64,000 nucleotides of DNA, from positions 25,731,007 to 25,795,006 of the forward strand of contig CAMGYJ010000011.1 in NCBI GenBank assembly GCA_946122785.1, in the 5' to 3' direction. Made by a program: the position numbers and the translations under genes. Origin of the DNA: Linum tenue (lineage: Eukaryota > Streptophyta > Magnoliopsida > Malpighiales > Linaceae). Of this stretch, positions 1 through 10,796 are shown piece by piece; the stretch's first letter is position 1; every line of letters begins with the position of its first letter. The notes below the pieces were generated by a model that was not told where the DNA came from, did not search any database, and was given only the letters and a program-made list of their open reading frames with translations.

Positions 1-1982
1 ATCCTTGCGCTTTTCGGGCAGCTTGTTCTGCAGGATGGCAGAACATTCCTCGCTCAGCAGCACTGTCGAGAGATCCCCAAGTTTCTTCTTGTTGGTGCAG
101 AGATCTTTCATGAACTTAGCGTACTTGGGCATCTTCGACAGTGCCTCCACAAATGGTATGCTGATGTTGAGCTGCTTCAACATTGCCATAAAATTGGCAA
201 ACTCAGTCTCCAACTTGTCTTTGTGAAGGCGAGTGGGGAAGGGAAGCTGGGGTACGTGCTCCTTCACCACTGGTTGTGGCTTGGGGGCAGGGGCTTCCTT
301 CTCCACCCGCACTTCTGCATCACCGGCTGGAAGCGCTGAAGCAGGTAGTGGTTCCTCCTGCCTAGTCGAGGTAGGATCAGCTGATGTAGGCCTGCCGCTC
401 CTGGTGAAAACGGCACCCAGCTGCTCATGCGGGTCCCGTGGATTGGGGACCGTGGTGGCAGGTAGAGTCCCCGGGGCCCGAGTAGTAATCTGGCGAGCTA
501 TGGCGCCAACCTGGTTCTGCAAATCTTGCAGAATGGCACCCTGGTTTCTCTGCCCTGCCTCCAGTGAAGCTATGGCCTGATCCATCCTCGTGATATTCGC
601 CTGGCTGGTGGTCATGAATGCCGCCAAAACGTTCTTCAGCTCGGTCATCTGATTATCAGGAGCTGGCGCTGCTGCTGGCTCGGCATACTGACGCTGGGGC
701 TGCTGGAATGGCTGCCCCTGTCTAGCCTGGAAAGGCTGCCTCTGCTGAAAACCACCTGCTGGTGCTGGGAAACCAGGTGGTTTATTGGTGTTGTTGCTCC
801 AGGCGAAGTTGGGATGCTGGCGCCATCCCTCATTGTATGTGTTACTGTATGGATCGAGGCGCCGAGCATTGGCGATGAAGGCCAATTGTTCTTGGGGAGT
901 AGAGGACTCCCGCATAGCCTGGCAGTCCTCCACCAGATGCTTTGGACTCTCACACCACTGACACTGAGCTACTGGAGGCGCAGCTACACCTCGGCCCGGA
1001 AGGAGACTGTTAGGCTGCTTCAGTGTCTGCACCAACTCAGGCACCTGCTGCTCTAACCCGGATCTGGCCTCCATAGCATGCACACCACGGTCCCGGGAGT
1101 GCCTGCCTCTGCTGCTCTGCCCCCAGGAATGATCGCGGGCAGCCAAAGTACTGATCATCTGGTTCAGCTCGGGTGGAGTCTTAGTAAGGATATCCCCTCC
1201 TGGGCATAAAGACTCGATCACCCTCTGGCTGTCTGGGGTGATGGCACTGTAGAAGTTCCCCACTGTGAAAGCATCGCTGAAGCCATGATGGGGACACTGC
1301 TAAAGTATCCCATGTACCGCTCCCATGCATCACGAAGGGACTCATCTGGCTCTTGGCGGAAGTGAGTGATCTCCCGCTGAATCTCAGTAGTCTTCGATGC
1401 CGGATAATATCTGTGCACGAACTTATCCGCCAGATCGTCCCAAGAAGTGATGGACAGTGGGGGCTGGGTCTCCAACCACCTCTTAGCATTCCCCGCCAGA
1501 GAATGGGGGAAGAGGTGAAGGCGGATTGCATCATCCGGAACACCATTCAGCTTGAACCCGTTTGTCAACTGCAGAAAACGGGAAAGGTGTGCCCGGGCTT
1601 TCTCATCCTTCAAGCCATGGAACTGGATAGAGGATGTGATGAGCTGAATCCAGCCTGGCTTGATCTCGAAGTTATTTGCTGGGATGGGTGGATAGAGGAT
1701 GACCGGGCGGATGTCAGCAATCCGTGGAGTGTAGTAGTACTCCAAGGTGGGACCCGGCGGTGGTGGTGGATGCTGATTCACCGGGGGAGCCTGTCGAGCA
1801 TTCCTCGGTTGTGGGATGTCTTCGCCCTCCATCTCGTACTCTTCCTCAGAATCGCTGGTCAAGTGGCCGTCTGCGCGCTCTCCCGTAACCAGTCTAGCTC
1901 GCTGCTGTCTCCTAAGTTGGTGGCAAGTGCGTTCAAGCTCTGGATCCAACGGCAGTAAACCTCCTGACTGGCTACGGGTCAT
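1..1982 (-). pseudogene. Athila-type gag to protease region, one frameshift, partial
   Basis: Start ATG is at 1982, 118 bases from the primer binding site, in the same context as the gag start of copy C (MTRSQSG at the N terminus). The first frame encodes the retrotransposon gag domain and runs to a stop at 1218, but homology leaves that frame near 1297-1301, where a one-base indel moves the match into another frame. That second frame is open to base 1 and holds a complete CX2CX4HX4C zinc knuckle (about 930-975), a Gln/Pro-rich tail and the beginning of the protease region. Here the second codon of the knuckle is a glutamine CAG, which matters for the amber codon of copy C. Strongly supported by the parallel with copy C. 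Confidence 0.85.
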
Positions 1983-2099
1983 GCACTACCTGCACACACT
2001 CAAGCAAGCAAACCCGTGAAGGCACAAGTGGGACAAAGCAAACAAAGCGAAAAGAAAAGCTAGAGTAACAGAAATCACTTTTCTTCAACAACCTAGCCG

Positions 2100-2117
2100 T
2101 CCCCGGCAACGGCGCCA
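2100..2117 (-). other. Primer binding site of copy A, tRNA-Asp type
   Basis: The minus strand reads TGGCGCCGTTGCCGGGGA, identical to the site in copy C, and matches the 3' end of plant tRNA-Asp, the primer known for Athila elements. It lies six bases inside the LTR end. Confidence 0.9.
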
Positions 2118-2123
2118 AGAACT

Positions 2124-3541
2124 TGACTCACTCCTACTGTCACTCTAGAAAATGGCCAAGTGTAACCACTTCCTAAAGCGTAGTATAACGGGTTTGGGTT
2201 TTATTATCAACCCGGGTCCTAGATGTGATGACTACTCAGTGAATTCGTATTATCTAGCAATGAAACTTTAGTGAAGTTCTAAACTAACAAGCAAACAAAG
2301 CAACTAAACGGTTATATTCAGGTTAAGAGAGGTCACCCGGATATGGTTCCCCCTAGACTGCAGTTAAGCCGGATTCTAATTGCCAAGTTCGATTTCTATG
2401 AAAGTTATACTGCGGAAGGTTCTTAATCAGTCTGAAGTCTCGACTAAAGGTCTTCAGACCCTCTCAATCTGAGTCTCTAGCTGGCGACTAACCTACACCG
2501 GAGTAAACAGATTGAGGCCCTATGAACAAAACCTCCACTACCGAATGGAATTCGGTACAGAATAGTGAACTGGCTCCTCGACTAAAGTCACCAATTCACT
2601 ACCTTCGATTAAGGATACTCTATCAACCTAGGCAGATATTATCATTCTAGGTTAAAGCAGAAACAACAGGAATTTGATCAGGATTCAAGTCATTAAATCA
2701 TTCAAACCTCAATCGAATATAATCAAAATCATAGAATCAATACTTGGGTTCACATAATCAAACCTAACATACAGAACTAGGGTTTCCCATACCCAGATGA
2801 ATGGGGGAACTACTCCATGGAGAGAGAAGCAAAAGCAGAATCAGTCGCGGAAATCCTACTGTGAAGATGGATTTCTGCTCCTGGACGTTGAATCGGCACT
2901 TCTCCAAGCTCAAACCAAGCTCCAATGGTGTTGAAGATCGATCTAGGGCACTTGGAGACTCTTGTTCGTCGCTTTCTCTCTCTAGGAACCGCTCTGTCTC
3001 TCAAAAACTCCAATCCCCTTCTGTTTGCTCGAATTAGGCTTTAAAACCGGCTTTCCCCGAGTTGCACGGCCAGGGTGCACGGCCGTGCACATCACCATTC
3101 TGGCCGTGCACCCTGAAACGCGCCGTTTCACTTAATCTGCCTTCGTCCACCTTGCACGGCCAGGTGCACGGCCGTGCAAGTCTGGATTGTGCCCGTGCAA
3201 GCTCTCGCACCAACCCGCACGGCCAGGTTCGTATGTTGCACGGCCGTGCGGTACTCTGCTCTGCCCGTGCGTGGCCTCGACATGAGGCGCACGGCCATAT
3301 GGCTCAAGTGCACGGCCGTGCGTCTGCATGGTCTGGCCGTGCGGCTCCCCAACAAGCTCGCCCTTCGTCTGTTCGTCGTCCAATCGACCCCAGACTCGCT
3401 CCTAAGCCTTCATTCACGTACTAGGACCTGAAATAACACAAACAAGCACAACCTAGCGTGAAATCGGCCTAAAACACGAGAATCAACACCTCAAACGGAG
3501 TAAGAGTAGGGGTAAAAACATGTGTAACTAACGGTCTATCA
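2124..3541 (-). repeat. 5' LTR of Athila-type copy A, 1418 bp
   Basis: On the minus strand it begins TGATAGACCGTTA and ends GTGAGTCA, giving TG...CA ends. Its length is within 2 bp of the LTR of copy C (1420 bp). It carries the same GC-rich palindromic array in its upstream half (about 3060-3345). Confidence 0.88.
3062..3345. repeat. Palindromic array in the U3 of the copy A LTR
   Basis: Four units each contain, in order, a half-site GCACGGCCA, a full palindrome GCACGGCCGTGC and an inverted half-site (GGCCGTGC or GCCCGTGC). Units begin near 3062, 3153, 3217 and 3287. The stretch is far more GC-rich than its surroundings. Open frames here rich in His-Gly-Arg-Ala are by-products of the repeat. 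Confidence 0.85.
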
Positions 3542-3711
3542 ACGATCCACTCCCCATAATTAGAAGGGGTTAAAACCTCTGCAACTTGCAGCTGACCAGC
3601 TGTTTCAGACGGGTGAAGGTAAAACGGCGACAACGGGTCTTGGTCTCTGCCGGCGCCGACCTGACTTGCGCCAAGGATGAGCTTCTCGCCCTTGTCCTTC
3701 TCGTCACCCAT
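3542..3711 (-). pseudogene. Copia gag N-terminal fragment, disrupted
   Basis: Start ATG at 3711 follows the primer binding site by about 50 bases. The protein opens MGDEKDKGEK and contains the copia gag signature FYLHPSETAGQ followed by VLTPSNYGEW. The match stops at the Athila LTR boundary, so at most 57 residues remain. The continuation on the far side of copy A is beyond the window. Confidence 0.78.
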
Positions 3712-3770
3712 AACTAGACTTCAACAGATGGAAAAACTTCAAAGAGCTGAACCGATCAGCTCTGATACCA

Positions 3771-4068
3771 TGATAAATATCGAACTATAGCGCGAAATAA
3801 GAATTGACACGAGGATTTTAACGTGGTTCAGCCTCACAGTGGGTGAGACCTACGTCCACAGAACTAGGGTTTTTGTTATTCTCACGTTATGGCCATTGGC
3901 CGTACAGCAAAGGGATTTATATATCCCAAATTACAAGTAGTATGGGCAACATGCAGCCGATCAACACGTGAACTAAACATGGGCTTACAAGCCACACTTC
4001 CGGACGGGCCGTGATCATTCTTCTGGCCCAATAATCGACTTCAACCAAACTCCAAAACCATGCCATCA
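3771..4068 (-). repeat. Copia LTR, about 298 bp
   Basis: Directly abuts the primer binding site. Chosen ends are TGAT and ATCA, forming a 4-bp inverted repeat. The outer end is tentative (4060 also fits) because the partner LTR is outside the window. Confidence 0.65.
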
Positions 4069-4430
4069 TCGCGTAAATGGCAATAGACAATAGACGAGGT
4101 AGAACTGAGCTCTGAAAGTTTGGGACGTGAATCTAATAGTTCATGTACCAATTCTATCTATTAAAAAATATAAGGACTTCGCCGGTAATTCTGTTTCAGT
4201 CTGCGAGATAAATTACATATTACGATCAACTTAGTAGACAACATTTTAAAAATTGACTATTGGCCGAAGGTCGTATTTCTTTAGATTGTCTTATTTTCGT
4301 TGTTGTACAATATGAATTCATGGTTTGTTAATTTTAGAAATATGATAAAGTATGTAGGATATTTGAATATTAATTTGATAATTTTTGGAGCTTTGTTTCT
4401 AATTTTAAAAGTCAGCAGAACATTGGTTTT
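4069..4430. other. AT-rich intergenic stretch, no feature recognised
   Basis: Low-GC DNA between the copia LTR and the LINE target-site repeat. No supported reading frame or terminal repeat seen on either strand. Confidence 0.6.
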
Positions 4431-4448
4431 AATTATTAAAAATGTTAT
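4431..4448. repeat. LINE target-site duplication, left copy (18 bp)
   Basis: The sequence AATTATTAAAAATGTTAT occurs here and exactly at 10381-10398, immediately after the A-rich 3' tail of the LINE. Confidence 0.95.
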
Positions 4449-4766
4449 ATACCATCACTATATTTCCGTCGTTGAATGATAATTTAAATTCCCCCACACT
4501 CAAGGAACTTTCTCTCGTTTAGCGAGGGTTTAGGAGAGCGGCGGAAACCCTAGCGGTGTCCGAGAAGGAGAAGGCTTTAGCAAGCGTTTAAGGAACTAGT
4601 TTTCCTAGATCAGATTACACAAATCGAACCACAAATCTCCAATCTCTGGAATAGCGACCAAGTCCTTCTCGAGAAGGAGCGATACTGTTTCCAGCGAGTG
4701 GAAAGCGACCCCTGTGACGTGCTGTCTATGCCTTCTTGCGTCCTCAGCACTCAGAAAGCAAGCATA

Positions 4767-6227
4767 ATGGCGACAAGCAATGGTAGTGATGAAATACCAT
4801 TGATGGAGGAATCGACACAAGACAATCACAATCGGCCTACTGCGATCGAGGATCAACTCAACAAGATTACCCTGGAGGAGGATGATGAGGAGCCTTTGGA
4901 GGTTGAGGACGCTGATGTTGATGTGGTAAGAATGGAAGCTGTACGCCATTTAGGGCTCATTGGCCGCCTAGTGTCAGAAAAGAAACCAAATATTAAATCA
5001 ATGAAAATAGCTCTATCTAAAGCGTGGGGACTGAAGAAAACCTACCAGATCACGGATCTGCAAAACAATCTCTTTGCGTTCCAGTTCTTGGATTTTGATG
5101 ACCGTAACAAGGTCTGCTATGGAGGACCATGGCATTATGAGAGCAGCATCATGGTGTTTAAGGCTAGCTGGATGATAAAGAAGCCCACGCCGGAAGACCT
5201 GCACGAAATAGATATATGGATACAACTCAGAGGATTTCCAGCTGAGTTGAGAACTCAATCAATGGCAGAAAAGATTGCTAAGAGGTTCGGAGAACTAGTG
5301 CACTTTGACGATGGTGCAGAAAAGATGTGGGAAGAATACATGAGATTGAGAGTACATTTATCTATAAACAACCCACTAAAGAAGAAGCTCAAGTTGAACA
5401 TTGGAGGACGACTAGTAGAATACCAGGTGAAGTATGAAAAGTTACCTCTGTTCTGCCACTCTGTGGGAGAATCGGGCATGTCAAAATCAAGTGCCCTCAA
5501 CCATCATCTCTGCCAACAGACCCTTTTGGTTTTGATCTCAGGGCAGCTCCACCGGCCCCACGAAACTGGTTGCATTCAGGATCAAAGAGGATGGAAGCGG
5601 ACATTTGGCGACAGCTACGTCAGAAATTTGAAGTTGAAAGTACTGGATCCAATCAACCTGTGAGACAACCAAAAGAACCAGAGGCAATGAGTATGGATAC
5701 TGACCCAAAGAAGCAGGTTGATGGCTGCGCAGGGCAGCAGACCACAGAAGCTTATAAAGGAAAAGAAGCAAAGACTCAGAACACAAATGTGAAGGAAACT
5801 GAGGAAACAGTGCAAAAGCTACCAAACCATATCTCCTTGGAGTCTGAAAAAGGAGACCTCAGTGGAAAGGCAACAAAAAGAACAGTCAGGACAGCTGAGA
5901 TATGGGTTGGGAGGAGGTGCAGTTGAGAGACTACTCATGGAGAAACAGGAAGGAATGGAGAACCGGAAACCAATAGTGAAAAGCTGGAGGAGGCAGGAGC
6001 AGACAAAGCCTAGAGAAGGAGGGGGAGTGGCAGTGACACCCCAAAAGAGGACACAAGGGGATAGAGGGGAGGCACCTACCCCAATGGAGGAGGACAATCT
6101 AATAAATAAGAAAGCCAGAACTCTAGTATTCTCCGAAATGGCAACAAAGGTGACAGAAGGAGGCATAAAAGATATGGATGGCGATAAGGCGGACCCTGCA
6201 GGAGAGCAGGGCCGCCGAGCCCAATGA
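4767..6227 (+). pseudogene. LINE ORF1: DUF4283 RNA-binding protein, two frameshifts
   Basis: The likely start is ATG at 4767 (MATSNGSDE); an upstream in-frame ATG at 4698 gives a less typical extension. An acidic N terminus precedes a DUF4283 domain (about 4940-5400, with the WHYESS and WIQLRGFP motifs usual in plant LINE ORF1) and a CX2CX4HX4C zinc knuckle at about 5455-5500. A one-base loss near 5461-5466 throws the knuckle out of frame; the match continues in a second frame to about 5900, then a third frame ends at the TGA at 6225. The charged Lys/Glu-rich tail is normal for such proteins, which coat the LINE RNA. The stop overlaps the ORF2 start as ATGA. Confidence 0.88.
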
Positions 6228-9200
6228 GTCTACTAAGTTACAACTGCAGAGGGCTTGGGAAAACCTTGGCAGTTGGATAGGTGAAGAGGTTGCTTCGCCA
6301 ATATGATCCCGACATTGTCTTCCTATGGAGACAAAACAACATGAAAAAGAGTGGAAGGAAAAGATTAAGACTTTTGGTTATCATGATGGAGACGGAGTGT
6401 CAGCAGGGATAAACAGAGCGGGGGGGGGGCTCCTCCTGATGTGGAAAGCGGAGGTGCAAGTGCAGGTTATGTCCAAATCGAGAAATCATATAGATACAAA
6501 AGTAAAACATCAACTGACGGGGGCAGAATGGAGATTCACAGGTTTCTACGGATGGCCTGAGGGTAAAAACAAGAACAAGAGTTGTGAGTTGCTAAGGCAG
6601 CTTCACCACCAAGTGGATTTCCCTTGGTTAGTTATGGGGGATTTTAATCTCCTTGCTGATCATTTGGAGAAGAGTGGAAATAGGGAACCAGATATAAGGG
6701 AGATGGAAATGTTTCGAGATACACTGGAAGATTGCGATCTTGAGGATTGTGGCTATTTCGGGCGGATTTTCACATGGGAAAATAACCGCGATGAGGAAAA
6801 CTACACCGAAGAAAGATTGGACAGGGCGGTAGCTAACGAACAGTGGAAGAGTTTGTTCCCAAATATGCGCTTAAATCACTTAGATAGGTGTGGTGCTGAC
6901 CACATACCAATTCAGATGGTTTTGAACACTCTGGAAGAGGAAATCACTTGGGGATGGTCATTTAGGCACGAACACTATTGGGAGAAGCACAAGGATTGTC
7001 AGGAGATGGTTAGAGAGGGATAGCTAAATCAGGAGAATGTTTCTATCATGGATCGAATTAAAGATTGTGAGACAAAGTTGCTGAATTGGAGTAAAGAGGC
7101 TTTTGGATCACTCAAAGCCAGGAAAAACAGAATTGAACGGTTGCTCAAGAAAATAAATCGAGGAAGAAGAACAAAATCTATGCTGGAGCAAAGGAGATTA
7201 TTAGAAAGGGAATTGGATGATGTGCTCTACCAGGAGGAATGCAAGTGGAGACAAAGATCGAGAGCGGACTGGTTAAAGGAAGGAGACAGCAACACGGGGT
7301 TTTTCCACAGGAAAGCCTCAGAAAGAAGGAGAAGAAACACTATAAAGCGCCTGTTGGATGAATCAGGAAGAGCCTGGACAGGTCAAGAAGGGGTGGAAAA
7401 CTGCTTGGTAGATTACTACAAGGACCTATTCACATCAGGGGATCTCCCCACAACAAGTCAGATCCTATCAGCAGTGGACCAAACGGTTACTGACTCGATG
7501 AATCAAGATTTGATGAAGCCCTTTAATGGGGATGAGATATGGGAAGCTCTAAAGATGATGGGACCAACGAAGGCCCCTGGGCCAGATGGAATGCCAGCGA
7601 TCTTCTTTCAACATAACTGGGATGTGGTAGGGCCTGAGGTGACGAGGGCTTTGACACAATACCTAGAGATGGGAAGGTTTCCAGAGCAATTAAACTATAC
7701 CCTGATAGCCCTTATCCCAAAGATAAAAAACCAGCGAAGCCTTCAGAATTTCGCCCTATAAGCCTCTGTCAAGTTCTATATAAGATCATGGCAAAGGTTC
7801 TGGCAAACAGGTTGAAGCGGATTCTTCCAACAGTTGTTGGGGAGAATCAGAGCGCTTTTGTGCCGAAAAGAAACATTTTGGATAATGTCTTGATAGCGTT
7901 TGAATGCTTCCATGCGATTAAGAACAAGAAGAAGGCTAAAACAGGTGTCATGGCTGCAAAGCTCGACATATCCAAGGCATACGACAGGGTGGAGTGGAAG
8001 TTCTTAGAAGATATAATGCTAAAGATGGGTTTCAACGAGAGATGGGTGAATTTGATAATGCACTGTGTTAGTACAGTAACCTATTCTATACTGGTAAATG
8101 GCCATAGATCAGTGGAATTCAGACCTAGCAGAGGGCTCAGACAGGGTGACCCTTTGTCACCATACTTATTTCTGCTATGTGCAGAAGGTCTGTCAGCTTT
8201 ACTTCAACAAGAAGCAAACAGAGGAACAATTCAAGGGCTAAAAGTCTCAAACAGGGGACCAGCCATCTCCCATCTGCTTTTTGCAGATGACAGCGTCCTG
8301 TTTGCAAGAGCTACAGCTACGGAATGTGGAAGAATAAAGGAAGTTCTTAAGATCTATGAAATGGAATCGGGCCAGAAGATTAATCTTCAAAAATCTGAAA
8401 TCAGCTTCTCCCCGAGTGTTGGAGAAAGGAAAGCAGATGAGTTGGGAAATATTTTAGGAATGAGAAGAGTTGAAGAGCATACGAAATACCTAGGCTGCCC
8501 ACAAGAATCAGCAGACAGAAGAAAGCAGCTTTTGGAGTGCTGGTCGACAGAGTAAGGAAGAAAGTTAAGCATTGGAAAAGTCAGACGCTCTCCATTGCAG
8601 CAAAAGAAGTATTAATCAAATCAGTGGCTCAATCCCAAGCCACTTATACCATGTCTGCTTTTCGGGTGCCAGATGGGGTGCTAGATGAGATCAGAAGAGT
8701 GATTTCAACGTTTTGGTGGGGGCAAAAGGGGGAGGAAAAACGAATTCCGTGGAAAGCCTGGAAGAAGTTGTGCAAACCCAAGGAAGAAGGGGTATTGGCT
8801 TCAGAGACTTAGGCGGTTTCAACCTAGCTCTCCTGGGGAAGCAAGTCTGGAATTTAATGAACAATCCGGACTCCCTGGTTGCGAGAGTCCTGAAAGCTAA
8901 GTACTATCCAAACTCTGATATCTTGGAGGCCTCAACAGGAAACAATCCGAGTTATACTTGGCGTAGTTTAATGGCTGCAAAGAACTTAGTAAAGCAGGGC
9001 TTACGATGGAGACTCGGTAATGGAACTAACATCAATATATGGGAGGACAAATGGATTCCAGGTGGGGAGGAGAATGGTTTTCGTGTGACCTCACCGAGGG
9101 TGGACCTGGACGAGGGCAATCGGGTGAGTGATCTAATTGATCCTGAAACTAGAACATGGAAACGATCCCTGCTCCAACGTCATTTCAATAATACTGATCA

Positions 9201-10349
9201 GATTCGAATTGAAGGTATACCCATACCAAGACAGCCAGCAGTAGATCGACGAATATGGAGCGAGGAGAGGACAGGTATCTATACAGTAAAGTCTGCCTAC
9301 AATTTATGGAGGAAGAGGGCAAATGATGAGGAAGAAGGTAACGAGGCTGAAGAATTGACAGGGGAAATCTATGACCCCATGAATTGGAAACGGCTGTGGG
9401 GTTTAAACATTCCCCCAAAGGTGAAAACTTTTCTATGGCGTTTCACTCATGACATATTACCTACAGGGAAAAACATAGAAGGAAGAAAGAAAGAGGCTCC
9501 AACTGAATGCCCATATTGCAATCAAGTTGAGACACAGAACCACATCTTCAGGGAATGTTCTTGGGCGACTAGGATCTGGAGACCCACAGAGTTCAGGCCA
9601 CTTTTCGAATCAGGAGAAGAGCTATCAAGTGGCAGCTGGCTTTGCGAAATTATGGAAAGAGTGGATGATGAAGTGTTAAGCAGGCTGGGAATGATTCTTT
9701 GGAAATTATGGGCCGAAAGGAACAATCACATGTTCAACAATCATAAATTAGAGGACTGGGAAATTGTCCCTCGGGCCCTGGATCTACTGGAGGAATTCCA
9801 ATCACACAGAGAGAGGGAAGAGAGACCTAGCAGGAGCGAGAGAGTTACCTGGACGCCGCCGCCGGAGGGGTGGTACAAAGTGACGTTGATGCAGCGGTGA
9901 TGGCGAATGAAGGCACGGGACTGGGTATGGTGGTAAGAGATGCGGCGGAGGGATTTGTCATGGAGGCTGTGACCAGAAGGCGAATCCAATGGACACCAGA
10001 GCACGCCGAGGCAAAGGCACTGTTATTTGGTCTTCTCACTGCCATTCGTCATCAATTACTCCCAGCCATAGTAGAGACTGACTGCCAGGGGCTCTTCTTG
10101 CAAATCGGAAATGAGGATAGAAGCTTGACGGAGATGGGGATGATCGTGAAGGAGATAGAAGAGGTGGCAGATGAGATCGGAGGAGATAAGGTGCGCTGGG
10201 CTTTCGCAAAAAGACTAGCAAATTCGGCGGCCCATCTAGTGGCCCATGCAAACTGCAACTGGGAAACCTGTGAGGAATGGGCCGCTAGGCCTCCCGTTTT
10301 TCTTCCATCAGTACTTGATCAAGATTGTACTGACAACACCATCCATTAA
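6224..10349 (+). pseudogene. LINE ORF2: endonuclease, reverse transcriptase, RNase H, multiply broken
   Basis: ORF2 starts at 6224 (MSLLSYNCRGLG, the usual N terminus of the APE-type endonuclease), overlapping the ORF1 stop. Breaks: in-frame TAG at 6278, frameshift near 6320, in-frame TAG at 7021, frameshifts near 7730, 8492, 8790 and 9875. Endonuclease residues visible are MGDFN (about 6634) and ADHIPI (about 6897). The reverse transcriptase has KAPGPDGMP, LDISKAYDRVEW and the catalytic FADD (about 8280). A Cys-rich zf-RVT region lies at about 9390-9580, and a plant-type RNase H (MVVRDA near 9928, then ETDCQGL) closes the protein. Domain order is that of plant L1-type LINEs. Confidence 0.93.
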
Positions 10350-10380
10350 ATAAAATCAGGTTGATTATCAAAAGAAAAAA

Positions 10381-10398
10381 AATTATTAAAAATGTTAT
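10381..10398. repeat. LINE target-site duplication, right copy (18 bp)
   Basis: Exact repeat of 4431-4448, directly after the A-rich tail; a few A residues could belong to either tail or target. Confidence 0.95.
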
Positions 10399-10796
10399 TC
10401 GAGACATTTAGTTGTATTTGATAATCTCTTCCGAAACTAGAGTGTCTTATGGTTATTGAGAGTTCATTCTTACAATTTTTTAGTCAGTTTACTATTTATA
10501 AAAATTAGTCTAAAGTCCATTTTAATAATTTAATTTAATTTTTGAATATTTATGTATAATTTGATAAATTATTTTATACTATAATTTTAGGTGTAAGTTA
10601 GGAAATTGAGAAACAAAATTGTATACATTGGTAAATGAGTTGTAGCATTTATTTATGTAAAAATTAAATAGGAAAAATGGATTTATTAAGGTGTAATTTA
10701 TGGCTAGTAATTTTGAAAAATGTTTTGAATTATTTAAAGTCCGAATATGAAGTTTAAAGAGGGCAAATAATTTTTTGTTTGTGCGATTTAAGTGAA
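10399..10796. other. AT-rich intergenic stretch, nothing recognised
   Basis: No reading frame, terminal repeat or RNA gene seen between the LINE and the long inverted repeat. Confidence 0.6.

Larger units (their letters stand above)
1..3541 (-). mobile_element. Athila-type Ty3/gypsy retrotransposon, copy A (5' part, cut by window edge)
   Basis: Read on the minus strand this holds a 5' LTR (2124-3541), a tRNA-Asp-type primer binding site (2100-2117) and the start of gag-protease (1982 to base 1). The rest of pol and the 3' LTR lie outside the window. Protein and LTR resemble copy C at 55529-64000, so both belong to one family, in opposite orientations. The element entered the gag of a copia element whose remaining part is 3542-4068. 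The 5-bp TSD expected for this class cannot be checked because the other end is missing. Confidence 0.9.
3542..4068 (-). mobile_element. Ty1/copia retrotransposon, LTR and gag start, interrupted by copy A
   Basis: Reading on the minus strand: an LTR (3771-4068), a TGGTATCAGAGC primer binding site (3759-3770, initiator tRNA-Met type) and a gag start at 3711. The reading frame is cut at 3541 by the Athila LTR. Its gag N terminus resembles that of the copia element at 48-53 kb, so both are one lineage. Confidence 0.82.
4449..10380 (+). mobile_element. Full-length L1-type LINE (non-LTR retrotransposon), inactive
   Basis: About 5.9 kb flanked by a perfect 18-bp TSD, with a 5' leader, ORF1 (DUF4283 and zinc-knuckle type), ORF2 (endonuclease, reverse transcriptase, zf-RVT-like region, plant RNase H) and an A-rich tail at 10367-10380. 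Full length is shown by ORF1 preceded by a leader that starts right at the TSD. Several frameshifts and two in-frame stops mean it can no longer move on its own. Copying occurs by nicking of the target by the endonuclease and priming of reverse transcription at the nick. Confidence 0.95.

Noticed and set aside
3062..3431. Reading frames of 75-120 codons on both strands rich in His, Gly, Arg, Ala and Pro
   Set aside because: They come from repeated GCACGGCCGTGC words, which read through in several frames; no domain and no conservation between copies.
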